In this document: positions 6,925 through 15,044 of the stretch, piece after piece
Layout of the letters: each line of letters starts with the position of its first letter
Position numbering within the stretch: position 1 is the stretch's first letter
Source of the DNA: Pseudomonadota bacterium
GTDB lineage: Bacteria; CALINM01
Reading direction: 5' to 3'
Assembly (NCBI GenBank): GCA_026415985.1
Contig: JAOAGA010000010.1
Coordinates: 1-23,433 of the forward strand
Length of the DNA stretch: 23,433 bases
Notes under the pieces: generated by a model
What the model was told of the DNA's origin: nothing
What the model saw: only the letters and a program-made list of their open reading frames with translations
Database searches by the model: none
Program-made: the position numbers and the translations under genes

Positions 6925-8886
6925 GTGAGAAAATATGTCAGTTTATCAATATTTGTCATTGCTTTTGTATTTACCTTCGTTAAGGTAAGAAGTTTTGATC
7001 TATTTTTCTATTTAAAGGTGGCACAAACAGAGAGCCTTTTTTCCCCGCTAAAGGTAAACCTGTTTTCTTATAGCCATCCCGATTTCCCCTATAATAATTA
7101 CTCTTTTTTATATTCTGAACTTGCATATTTTTTGACAGAAAATCTAAGCATCAACTGGCTTATAGTTCTGCAGTGTACCGTTATATCGCTAAGCTATATA
7201 ATTATTACAAAATCAGCTGAATACAAAAGATCGGCCATTCTTTTATTTACAGTATTTTTAATTTCTCTCTTTACTTTAAGATACAGGCTACTTTTCAGGC
7301 CCCATAATCTGAGCTATATTTTCTTTGCAATTAACCTTTTTTTGCTTACAAGGATGCCCAACAGATATTTAATCTATCTTTTTATAAATCAGATTTTATG
7401 GGTCAATACTCATAACGGTTTTATTTTAGGAATAATAAACGCAATTCTGCTATATCCATATCTAAAAGGCAGGATAAGTTTAAAAAAAATATTATTAGTT
7501 CTTTTGTCAGGTAGCCTTGTCTCTCCTCACTTTTATAAGCCTTTTATAGAAGTTGTTAACCCTTTTTTAGGAATGACTAAAAATATCTTTGATTATATAA
7601 AGGTTCATGAGTGGCAACAGGCAGATGAAAGACTATATTTTTCCTTTTACGGGCTTTTGATAGTATTTAGTTTTATAATAATGGTGAGAGATAAAAAGTG
7701 GCGACTGTTGCCCTTTTACCTTTTCTATCTGATAATTTCTGTCAGATTTGTCAGGTTTATTGATTTTTTTGCCTTTGCGGGTTTTTTTGCTGTAATTTCA
7801 ACAACCGTAAAAAAAGAAGGCCTTAATGGTACTGAAAATATAAAGATTAAAAAAATTTTCAGGCTCGCCCAAATATCTTTTCTTATAACAGTTTTTTTCT
7901 TTTGTGTTAAAGATTATTTTCAAAACCATCTGATACCCTATGGTTACGGCTTGGCAGATTATTTTTATCCTTCATCGGCTGTTGATTATTTGAGGAAAAA
8001 TGATCTCAAAGGCAATATTTTCAATACCTATGCCTTTGGTGGTTATCTAATCTATAATTTGTATCCCAACTTAAGACCAATAATTGATGGCAGACTATGT
8101 TACCCCCTTGATTTTGTAAAGCTATATGCAGATGCCCATGAAGACAGAGAGTCCTTTAATAAGATTATTGCCAAATATAAACCAGATATTTTTCTTATAG
8201 ATTTTGATCATCCTAAACTGGCTTTATTCATTACTGATTTAAAAGATCAGTTTGCCCTTACCTATTTTGACGATAATGCTATGATTTTTCTTGACAGAAA
8301 TAAGTTTAAAAGTATTGTTGAGAAAGATGAGTATAAGTTTTTAAAGCCTCTCTACGTATCTGGTTACAGCGAGGAAAAAGATACAAAAAATGTCAAGTTA
8401 GAGTTGGAGAAAAAGTTGAAAGAAAAGGAGACAAACAGAGCTAAAGTTATATATGGCAACTTATTACTTAAAGAAGGTAATATATCACAGGCAGAAAAGA
8501 TTTTTGAAAATGTTGTTAACAGTAAAACTCCCATAGGTAAGGCAGAGGCATATAATAACTTAGGGGTAATAAAGATTTCTGAAGGAAGTTTGGATTTGGC
8601 TAAAAAGTTATTTAAAAAGGCGCTATCTTTTGATAGTAATATGGGCATGGCCCATCTAAATCTTGCTCAGGTTTATGATGAAGAAAAATCTTATTTTTCA
8701 GCCTATTATCATTACAGGGAGTTTATAAAAAACAGCGAGGAAGATGTTCCTTCTGAAATTGAGGAAAGGGTTTCTTTTTTAAGAAAATATGTCTTTATAC
8801 AGTCGATGAGGATATTAATTATTTTTCTTGCAACTTCAGGAATTTTCCTAATAATTACAAGAAGGATCATAATAAACAGAAGATAA
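6925..8886 (+). CDS. Polytopic GT-C-like membrane protein with C-terminal TPR repeats
   Basis: A 653-residue protein. Residues 1-330 are mostly hydrophobic helices. The first extracytoplasmic loop starts SFDLFFYLKVAQ (D25 in the usual place of the GT-C acidic residue) and continues with a FSYSHPDFPYNNYSFLYSEL pattern typical of the PMT/ArnT-like superfamily. A soluble domain has NTYAFGGYLIYNLYPNLRPI then IDGR (367-390), a signature I associate with uncharacterised TPR-bearing membrane proteins. Three TPR units lie at about 505-532, 540-573 and 574-604, and a last transmembrane helix at 627-647. A sugar transferase role is inference; no substrate can be assigned. The start is GTG at 6925 with no clear Shine-Dalgarno, 16 bases after the ResB-like gene. 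Confidence 0.7.
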   Translation: MRKYVSLSIFVIAFVFTFVKVRSFDLFFYLKVAQTESLFSPLKVNLFSYSHPDFPYNNYSFLYSELAYFLTENLSINWLIVLQCTVISLSYIIITKSAEYKRSAILLFTVFLISLFTLRYRLLFRPHNLSYIFFAINLFLLTRMPNRYLIYLFINQILWVNTHNGFILGIINAILLYPYLKGRISLKKILLVLLSGSLVSPHFYKPFIEVVNPFLGMTKNIFDYIKVHEWQQADERLYFSFYGLLIVFSFIIMVRDKKWRLLPFYLFYLIISVRFVRFIDFFAFAGFFAVISTTVKKEGLNGTENIKIKKIFRLAQISFLITVFFFCVKDYFQNHLIPYGYGLADYFYPSSAVDYLRKNDLKGNIFNTYAFGGYLIYNLYPNLRPIIDGRLCYPLDFVKLYADAHEDRESFNKIIAKYKPDIFLIDFDHPKLALFITDLKDQFALTYFDDNAMIFLDRNKFKSIVEKDEYKFLKPLYVSGYSEEKDTKNVKLELEKKLKEKETNRAKVIYGNLLLKEGNISQAEKIFENVVNSKTPIGKAEAYNNLGVIKISEGSLDLAKKLFKKALSFDSNMGMAHLNLAQVYDEEKSYFSAYYHYREFIKNSEEDVPSEIEERVSFLRKYVFIQSMRILIIFLATSGIFLIITRRIIINRR

Positions 8887-8947
8887 TTTTCTTTAAAGAG
8901 AAATTTTTCTCATTGATAAGACAACCTTTTTTTGATACTTATTAAAT
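8887..8947 (+). promoter_or_regulatory. Intergenic region with candidate promoter for the nitroreductase gene
   Basis: TTGATA at 8913-8918 could be a -35, with a poor -10 around 8934-8941 (GATACT or TACTTA depending on spacing). Transcription would then start at or near the ATG at 8948. There is no Shine-Dalgarno. The segment also has AT-rich inverted repeats (TTTCT with AGAAA near 8888-8903; GAGAA with TTCTC at 8898-8911) that could act as a weak end signal for the upstream gene, though neither has a GC stem. Confidence 0.3.
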
Positions 8948-9544
8948 ATGAGCTTTTTAGAACTTGCTAAAAAAAGAAGAAGTATAAGACTATTCCAGCA
9001 GGACAGAGATGTCCCTAATGACTATATAAAAAAGATATTGGAAGCAGGAAACTTAGCTCCCTCTGCCCACAACAAACAATCATGGAAGTTTGTTGTTATC
9101 AGAGGCAAGAAAAAGGATGAGTTAGCTCAATTAATAACCGAGCTTTCAGAACTGTTTCCCAAAAAAAGCAGATTACTCCTTAGGATGGGTTCCAAATCAA
9201 TATTTACTGCTCCCTGTGTTATTGGGGTTTTTAGCACCGGTGAGCTTGTCTCAGAGGCAGGCGAGTATGGTGAAGATCTGAAAAAAGAGATAGAGGATTT
9301 TTTTCTTGAAATGGAGATACAGAGTGCCTCCGCTGCGGTTCAGAATATGCTTTTACAGGCAACAGAGCTGGGGCTTGGTAGCGTATGGCTCGGTGTAGTT
9401 GTTTTAGTGGCTAAACAGATTGAATCATTTTTAGGCGTGGATGGTAAGCTACTTGCGATGTTTCCCATTGGTTATCCTTCCAAAGATTATACTCCACCTA
9501 AGAAAAAGACTCTTTCAGAGGTTGTTATCGAGATTAAGGATTGA
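8948..9544 (+). CDS. Nitroreductase family FMN oxidoreductase
   Basis: A 198-residue single-domain nitroreductase fold protein. The N-terminal RRSIRLF (10-16) with its arginines for FMN phosphate and APSAHNKQSWKFVV (37-50) are typical, and ASAAVQNMLLQATELGLGSVWLGV (127-150) is the conserved central helix and loop. Such enzymes reduce nitro compounds, quinones or flavins with NAD(P)H; the substrate cannot be read from the sequence. It appears monocistronic, with gaps of 61 and 125 bases around it. No ribosome binding site precedes the ATG, and the start agrees with family N-termini (FLELAKKRRSIR). Confidence 0.9.
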   Translation: MSFLELAKKRRSIRLFQQDRDVPNDYIKKILEAGNLAPSAHNKQSWKFVVIRGKKKDELAQLITELSELFPKKSRLLLRMGSKSIFTAPCVIGVFSTGELVSEAGEYGEDLKKEIEDFFLEMEIQSASAAVQNMLLQATELGLGSVWLGVVVLVAKQIESFLGVDGKLLAMFPIGYPSKDYTPPKKKTLSEVVIEIKD

Positions 9545-9669
9545 GTTTGTTATAGCCCGAGATAGCCAAAGAATTAAAGGGTAATTTTATAAAAAATTGA
9601 GATACCAGCTAATTATTCCGCATCTTGATTTTAGTTTTTCAGAAAAAACTTTCTTAATAAATTTTTTCT
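9545..9669 (+). promoter_or_regulatory. Intergenic region with candidate promoter upstream of the helical-repeat gene
   Basis: The gap is 125 bases. A -10-like TTAATA at 9654-9659 lies ten bases before the ATG. A TTGATT at 9625-9630 is present but at a spacing (23) too long for a normal -35 partner, so the promoter call is weak. There is no Shine-Dalgarno before 9670. I see no GC-rich terminator for the nitroreductase gene. Confidence 0.25.
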
Positions 9670-11190
9670 ATGAAAAATAAAGTTGATTCTAAAGTCAGCA
9701 ATATCTTGCTTATCAGAAGAAATATCCTTGAATATTTAAAGGAGGTAGAGTATTCCAAAGACATTGATTTGGAAACCCTCGAGAGGGTAGGTGAGTATTT
9801 TTTAAGATATGAAGAGTTAGTAACGCCAATTCTTATTGAGGAGTTAGAAAAGAAGGAAGGGACTAAAACTCTTAACAAGTTTGAATATCTTTTAAAATAT
9901 TTGGACAATCCAAATCTTGTAAGACCATTGATTGATGCATTAATTAGAAATAAAGATAAAACAAAATTAAAAACAACGATTTTAAGGGTTCTTAAATATT
10001 ACAACGTCGATTTTTCTTTACCTCCACTGAATCAGTTTCATTCTGAATTACAGATAGAAGTGGACAAGATGGCCCATGATCTAATACAAAGCTACAATGA
10101 AAACTGGTATAAATTCCGTGATACATTTTTTGATTTTTGCTATTCAGAAGATAGTCAGATTAATATACTGAGATTAATTGAAAAAAGTGAAGATAAAAGA
10201 AAGTACGGTGTTTTGTCAACAATGTTATTGACCAATAATCATAACTTAATTACCTCAGTTATTGAGACCTTAGGAAGGTCATACGATGAAGAAGCGTTGG
10301 AGGTATTAAAAAGGGCATTGATATTCCTTCCTGTCAAGTATCATAACTTGGTGGAACTCAACCTGAGAAAACTGAGTTTTAAGAATGTCAAGGGGGCCGA
10401 CTACCTCTGTGAAGAAAATAGTATTGAGCTGTGTTATATGAGTTTTCCCTTTTCATCAGATATGAGGCAAATTATGTACATCACTAAAAAGGACAGTAAC
10501 TATATATTGATTTTAATAGAGATTGAAACTGAAAAGGGCGTGGGAGAGAATTGTATTTTCTATTTTCTGCAGAGTTTTGATGAGGCAAAAAGAATGGCAG
10601 AAACTTTTATCAGAAATCTTAATCTGAAGGAGGTTACAAACGGTTATGATATAAAAATGATAAATAGCGCCATTTTTTTTAATTATGTTAATGATTACAG
10701 GTTCACCCCTTACTTTTCTGTCTTGTTAAACTTTTTACCATCCTATTATTTCAAACCCGTTCTTTATAGCTCTGATAAGATAAGAGAGAAATTTCAGGTT
10801 ACCGGCGACAGGGAATGGCTTCTTAAAAATTCTGATAAACTATGGTACCTGACAGACAAGCTGGGATGGCTATCGGAAGATTATCAGTTCCGGTCAATTG
10901 TAGATAGGTGGTATGGCAATACAAAAAAGGAAGAGCATTTATGGATGGATGAACTACTTATCAAAAAAGTCTTGAGGGAGATAATCCTTTCTGATATAAA
11001 TAACTGGAAAAATAAACTTCTTTTTTTGGCAGATTTCCTTGATAATATAAATTACAAAAGAGAATATATTGAAATGATCATGGCGGTCTATGATGAGTTT
11101 ACAAAGGATATTGAAAAAATGGAGAAAATTCCTTTTATCAGAAAGCTGATTCTTGAAAGTAAGGAAATGGCTTTACTTTTTTTAATTTAG
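9670..11190 (+). CDS. Unknown protein with helical (HEAT-like) repeats
   Basis: A 506-residue soluble protein without a recognised family. The N-terminal half is almost all helix and includes units like HEAT repeats, for example YLDNPNLVRPLIDALI (about 77-92, continuing to 110) and LLTNNHNLITSVIETLGRS (about 186-204, continuing to 222). Residues about 250-320 look alpha/beta (ELCYMSFPF, then YILILIEIETEKG and an FYFLQSFDEAKRMAETFI helix), and the C-terminal 80 residues are helical again. There is no signal peptide or membrane segment. HEAT-type proteins are usually scaffolds. Its TAG stop overlaps the Shine-Dalgarno of gpsA, so it heads the gpsA-gpmI-comF-helicase operon. The start ATG has no ribosome binding site. 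Confidence 0.75.
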   Translation: MKNKVDSKVSNILLIRRNILEYLKEVEYSKDIDLETLERVGEYFLRYEELVTPILIEELEKKEGTKTLNKFEYLLKYLDNPNLVRPLIDALIRNKDKTKLKTTILRVLKYYNVDFSLPPLNQFHSELQIEVDKMAHDLIQSYNENWYKFRDTFFDFCYSEDSQINILRLIEKSEDKRKYGVLSTMLLTNNHNLITSVIETLGRSYDEEALEVLKRALIFLPVKYHNLVELNLRKLSFKNVKGADYLCEENSIELCYMSFPFSSDMRQIMYITKKDSNYILILIEIETEKGVGENCIFYFLQSFDEAKRMAETFIRNLNLKEVTNGYDIKMINSAIFFNYVNDYRFTPYFSVLLNFLPSYYFKPVLYSSDKIREKFQVTGDREWLLKNSDKLWYLTDKLGWLSEDYQFRSIVDRWYGNTKKEEHLWMDELLIKKVLREIILSDINNWKNKLLFLADFLDNINYKREYIEMIMAVYDEFTKDIEKMEKIPFIRKLILESKEMALLFLI

Positions 11191-11202
11191 GAGGAAAAAG
11201 AG

Positions 11203-12213
11203 TTGAAGGTATCTATAATCGGTGCGGGAAGTTTTGGAACCGCAATATCTCAATTATTTTCAAAAAGTTTCGGTGAAGTTCATCTGTGGGTTTACGAAGA
11301 AGAAGTATACAGAATGATAATTCAGGAAAGGGAAAACAAGGTCTTTATGCCGGGATTTAAACTTTCCGATAATATAATCCCAAGCCTTGATATGGAATCG
11401 GTCTTAAAAGATTCAAAATATATATTTGTTGCAGTTCCATCCCATGTTTTCAGAAATGTCCTGAACGTAATGAAGCCCCATATCCCTAAGGATTCAACTA
11501 TAATATCCGTTGCTAAAGGTATTGAAAATAAAACCAATTACCTTATGATTGAGGTAATTGAAGATGTTTTAGGCAGACATTCACTTGATAAGGTCTGTGT
11601 TCTTTCAGGTCCGAGTTTTGCAAAAGAAGTAATAGAAGGCAAGCCAACATTAGTTGTCGTTGCGGGAAAAGATAGTGAAAGGGCTGAGACCATTCAGAAA
11701 ATTTTTTCCACAAATTCATTCAGAATCTATACATCCGATGATGTTACAGGAGTAGAGCTTGGCGGGGCGTTGAAAAATGTTATCGCTATCTCTGCGGGCA
11801 TTTGTGAAGGCATGAAGTTAGGTTATAACGGAATGGCCGCACTCATTACAAGAGGTTTGGCAGAGATGACGAGATTGGGTGTTGCCATGGGGGCTAATCC
11901 TTTGACTTTTAAGGGACTCTCTGGTATAGGTGATCTTGTCCTTACCTGCACAGGATCGTTAAGCAGAAACAGACAGGTTGGGATTAAACTTGCCGAAGGT
12001 TTTAAGATAGAAGAAATAGAAAGGGATATGAAAATGGTTGCAGAGGGAGTAAGAACTTCTTTATCTGTTTATGAGCTTTCTAAAAAATATGAGGTCGATA
12101 TGCCCATATCAAAGGAAGTTTATAAGATTATATATCATAAAAAAGATCCTAAAACCGCTCTTAAAGAGCTGATGGAAAGAAAGCTTAAATTTGAAAGAGA
12201 GTATATTTTTTAG
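11203..12213 (+). CDS. gpsA: Glycerol-3-phosphate dehydrogenase (NAD(P)+)
   Basis: A 336-residue GpsA that reduces dihydroxyacetone phosphate to sn-glycerol-3-phosphate, the backbone for phospholipids. The N-terminal nucleotide site is GAGSFGTA (7-14). Other signatures are VAVPSHVFR (77-84), KGIE with K105, SGPSFAKEV (135-143), the catalytic lysine K191 in GALKNVIAI, and GIGDLVLTCTGSLSRNRQVG (241-260) with D244, R255 and N256. Length is normal. The start is TTG at 11203, set by GGAGG at 11190-11194 and by the glycine-rich loop beginning at residue 5. It lies between the helical-repeat gene and gpmI. Confidence 0.97.
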   Translation: MKVSIIGAGSFGTAISQLFSKSFGEVHLWVYEEEVYRMIIQERENKVFMPGFKLSDNIIPSLDMESVLKDSKYIFVAVPSHVFRNVLNVMKPHIPKDSTIISVAKGIENKTNYLMIEVIEDVLGRHSLDKVCVLSGPSFAKEVIEGKPTLVVVAGKDSERAETIQKIFSTNSFRIYTSDDVTGVELGGALKNVIAISAGICEGMKLGYNGMAALITRGLAEMTRLGVAMGANPLTFKGLSGIGDLVLTCTGSLSRNRQVGIKLAEGFKIEEIERDMKMVAEGVRTSLSVYELSKKYEVDMPISKEVYKIIYHKKDPKTALKELMERKLKFEREYIF

Positions 12214-12222
12214 GAGGGTATT

Positions 12223-13755
12223 ATGTACCCAGTTTTTTTAATTATCTTAGATGGTTGGGGAATAGGCAGGGAAGAGGAAACCAATGCTGTATATAAAGCT
12301 AACGCCCCTTTTCTTAAAAGTTTATTCAATAATTTTCCTCATTGTCAGTTGATTACGTCCGGAGAGGCGGTTGGGCTTCCGGAAGGACAGATGGGGAACT
12401 CTGAAGTGGGACATTTAAATATAGGTGCAGGCAGGATTGTTTATCAGGATCTGACAAGAATTTCAAAAGAGATTAGGGAAGGTGTTTTCTTTCAGAACAA
12501 GACCTTGCTTACCGCCATTGATAAGGCATTAAAAAATAATTCAAAGCTTCACCTCATGGGTCTGGTTTCTGACGGTGGGGTTCATTCTCATATAGAACAT
12601 CTTAAGGCTCTTCTGGTATTTGCTAAGGAAAAGGGCCTTTCTGATGTAGTTATTCATACCTTTACCGACGGGAGAGATACCCCTCCGGACAGTGGTATCG
12701 GGTATGTAAAAGACTTGAAAAACTTTGCAGATAATCTTGGGATAGGTAGATTTGGTGTTTTATCAGGCAGATATTATGCTATGGATAGGGACAAAAGATG
12801 GGACAGGACCCAACTTGCCTATGAAGCCTTAACCTTAGGAAAGGCACCCTTTTATGCCAGTGATATTATAGAAGGGGTGGCGAATGCCTATGAAAGAGGG
12901 GAAACAGATGAGTTTATAAAGCCCACAATAATAAAAAGCGAGAAAGATATAACTATCAAAGATAAAGATGCGGTAATATTTTTTAATTTCAGAGCAGACA
13001 GGGCAAGACAGCTTACCTACGCCCTTACAGAAAAGGATTTTAATAATTTTGAAAGAAAGGCAAAACCAGATATTTCTTACTATGTAACTATGACTTTATA
13101 TGATGAGAAGCTTAAGAATGTTAATGTTGCCTATCCACCGGAGGTTTTGAGAAACATACTCGGAGAGGTAATATCTCAAAACAAGTTGCCTCAGTTAAGA
13201 ATCGCAGAAACGGAGAAATACGCCCATGTTACCTATTTTTTCAATGGCGGAGAGGAAAGACCCTTTGAACTTGAAGACAGATGCCTGATTCCTTCTCCGA
13301 AGGATGTCCCTACCTATGACTATAAGCCTGAGATGAGTGCCTTTGAAGTTACCGAAGAGGTTTTAAAGAGACTTTCCGAAGACAGGTATAAGTTTATAGT
13401 CTTAAATTATGCCAATATGGATATGGTAGGGCACACAGGTTCTCTGCCATCGGCAATAAAGGCAGTTGAGGCAGTTGACAGATGTGTTTCAAAGCTCATT
13501 CCCGCAATACTTGACAAAGGCGGAACTGTTTTTTTAACGTCCGATCACGGAAATGCAGAACAGATGGCAGAAGAAGATGGCTCGCCCCATACCGCTCATA
13601 CAAAAAATCCTGTTCCGTTTTTTTTCATAAGTAAAGGTTCAGGTTTAAAATTAAGAAACGGAAGGCTCTGTGATATAGCACCAACAATACTCTCCTATTT
13701 GGCTATTAAAAAGCCTAAAGAGATGACCGGTGAATCACTTTTTATCAAAGATTAA
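12223..13755 (+). CDS. gpmI: 2,3-bisphosphoglycerate-independent phosphoglycerate mutase
   Basis: A 510-residue cofactor-independent mutase that interconverts 3- and 2-phosphoglycerate in glycolysis and gluconeogenesis, using two manganese-type metal sites. The alkaline-phosphatase-like metal ligands are D10 (ILDGWG), S60 (the phosphoserine in MGNSEVGHLNIGAGR), D400 and H404 (NMDMVGHTG), D441 and H442 (TSDHGNAEQM) and H459. Substrate residues are in FTDGRDTPP (147-155) and FFNFRADRARQ (253-263). GGAGGG lies just upstream of the ATG. It overlaps the comF-type gene by 26 bases. Confidence 0.97.
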   Translation: MYPVFLIILDGWGIGREEETNAVYKANAPFLKSLFNNFPHCQLITSGEAVGLPEGQMGNSEVGHLNIGAGRIVYQDLTRISKEIREGVFFQNKTLLTAIDKALKNNSKLHLMGLVSDGGVHSHIEHLKALLVFAKEKGLSDVVIHTFTDGRDTPPDSGIGYVKDLKNFADNLGIGRFGVLSGRYYAMDRDKRWDRTQLAYEALTLGKAPFYASDIIEGVANAYERGETDEFIKPTIIKSEKDITIKDKDAVIFFNFRADRARQLTYALTEKDFNNFERKAKPDISYYVTMTLYDEKLKNVNVAYPPEVLRNILGEVISQNKLPQLRIAETEKYAHVTYFFNGGEERPFELEDRCLIPSPKDVPTYDYKPEMSAFEVTEEVLKRLSEDRYKFIVLNYANMDMVGHTGSLPSAIKAVEAVDRCVSKLIPAILDKGGTVFLTSDHGNAEQMAEEDGSPHTAHTKNPVPFFFISKGSGLKLRNGRLCDIAPTILSYLAIKKPKEMTGESLFIKD

Positions 13756-14452
13756 AGGTGGTCTATCGGGGTTTTTTAGTTTTATTGCCGATGAGAGATG
13801 TTTGGGCTGTGGACGGGAGAGTGGTTTCATCTGTAAGAACTGCTACAGCAAGATAACCTTCAATAAAAACTTTTGCTGTTATTGTGCCTATCCCCTGCCG
13901 GATAGTATTGAAAAATCCATCTGCGGTAGTTGTCTAAACTCAAAACCTTTATTTTCAAAGACAGTTGCTCCGTTTATTTATGAAGGAATAGTAAGGGAAA
14001 TATTGCTTTCTGCTAAATTCAGCGGGAATTACTACTATTATGAAAGGCTTATAAATCAATTTTGGGATGAGTTTGAAAATTTATTAAAAGCTTTTTTTGA
14101 CGCGGAAGTTATAGTTCCTGTGCCACTATCAAGAAAAAGGTTAATTGAAAGGGGTTATAATCAGGCAGGTTTAATAGCAAAATATCTTTCTAAAAAGCTT
14201 AATAAGCCTGTCATTTTATCAGCTCTGTCAAAGACCATCGAAACAAAACCTCAGAGTCAGTTGGGCGAGAGGGAAAGACATAGTAACATAAAAAACGCCT
14301 TTTGCTTAAAAAAAACTATTAATTTTAGTAAAATTATCATAGTAGATGATATAATAACTACGTCTGCAACTGTCAGTGAAGTGACAAAAGTTTTAAAAAA
14401 GGGGGGAGTAAATGAGGTATATATATTTTCACTTTGCAGAGCAGTTTTTTAA
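13730..14452 (+). CDS. ComF family phosphoribosyltransferase-like protein
   Basis: A 240-residue ComF/GntX-type protein. An N-terminal cysteine-rich region has CLGC (24-27), CKNC (35-38), a CCYC cluster (49-52) and CGSC (65-68), enough for two zinc ribbons. A type I phosphoribosyltransferase domain follows, with VPVPLSRKRLIERGYNQA (129-146) and the PRPP loop IIIVDDIITTSATVSE (202-217). ComF is needed for DNA uptake in naturally competent bacteria, but homologues are widespread in bacteria that are not competent; its exact reaction is not settled here. The GTG at 13730 lies inside the end of gpmI and is the only reasonable start before the first zinc cysteine. It overlaps the next gene by 41 bases. 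Confidence 0.9.
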   Translation: MNHFLSKIKGGLSGFFSFIADERCLGCGRESGFICKNCYSKITFNKNFCCYCAYPLPDSIEKSICGSCLNSKPLFSKTVAPFIYEGIVREILLSAKFSGNYYYYERLINQFWDEFENLLKAFFDAEVIVPVPLSRKRLIERGYNQAGLIAKYLSKKLNKPVILSALSKTIETKPQSQLGERERHSNIKNAFCLKKTINFSKIIIVDDIITTSATVSEVTKVLKKGGVNEVYIFSLCRAVF

Positions 14453-15044
14453 ATCTGAAAAGTGCAGATTTTTACTATTTGTTTTTTCAGCCTTTTTGGT
14501 TACACTGTTGATTTCTTCAGGTCAACTTTTCTCAGCGGTTTATTATATTGATGAAAGGGGTGTAGTGCATTTCGTTGATGATGAGACGTTGATACCTGAG
14601 AAATACAGAGGACAAAAACGGGTAATTGAAAGAGATGACGATTCGGTTGTAACACCTAAGACTGATAAAAAGGATACCATAACAAAAGAAGAAAAGGAGC
14701 AACCGAAGGATAAGTTTGGCAATTCACCATCTTTCTGGAGGCAGAAGTATAAGGGACTGGTAAATGAAAAATATAAGAAAGAAAGGGAGCTGAGAGATCT
14801 GGAAAGCCAGAGAGATGAGCTTAACAGAAGATATGAGAGTGTCAGGACAAGGGCCTTTTTTGTTGGTGATTCCCAAAGTGTTACTGAGGCAGGTGCTTTA
14901 GAGATAAAAATACGAGAGCTTGAAAATATGATTAAGATTACTATTCAGCAGTTAGATGAGTTGAATAAAAGAATTTCTGTTGATATATACAATGAGGTAA
15001 TTCAGGCAGGGGGAAGGACAGAGTGGCTCATGTTGGAGGAGTAG
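14412..15044 (+). CDS. Exported DUF4124-like protein with coiled coil
   Basis: A 210-residue protein. A hydrophobic segment at about 20-41 (FLLFVFSAFLVTLLISSGQLFSA) acts as a signal peptide or anchor, followed immediately by VYYIDERGVVHFVDD (43-57) and IPEKYRGQ, the pattern of DUF4124 domains. Residues 80-105 are a charged linker, and about 107-190 are heptad-like helix (KKERELRDLESQRDELNRR, later ELENMIKITIQQLDELNKR). The function is unknown; such proteins act outside the cytoplasmic membrane. The start is supported by GGGGGGAG at about 14401-14407. Because it starts well inside comF, its first 18 residues are unusually long and polar before the hydrophobic core. Confidence 0.75.
   Translation: MRYIYFHFAEQFFKSEKCRFLLFVFSAFLVTLLISSGQLFSAVYYIDERGVVHFVDDETLIPEKYRGQKRVIERDDDSVVTPKTDKKDTITKEEKEQPKDKFGNSPSFWRQKYKGLVNEKYKKERELRDLESQRDELNRRYESVRTRAFFVGDSQSVTEAGALEIKIRELENMIKITIQQLDELNKRISVDIYNEVIQAGGRTEWLMLEE

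Noticed and set aside
8888-8911. Intrinsic terminator after the TPR membrane protein
   Set aside because: The inverted repeats are only five pairs, nearly all A-T, with no run of Ts after the second arm; not enough for a terminator call.
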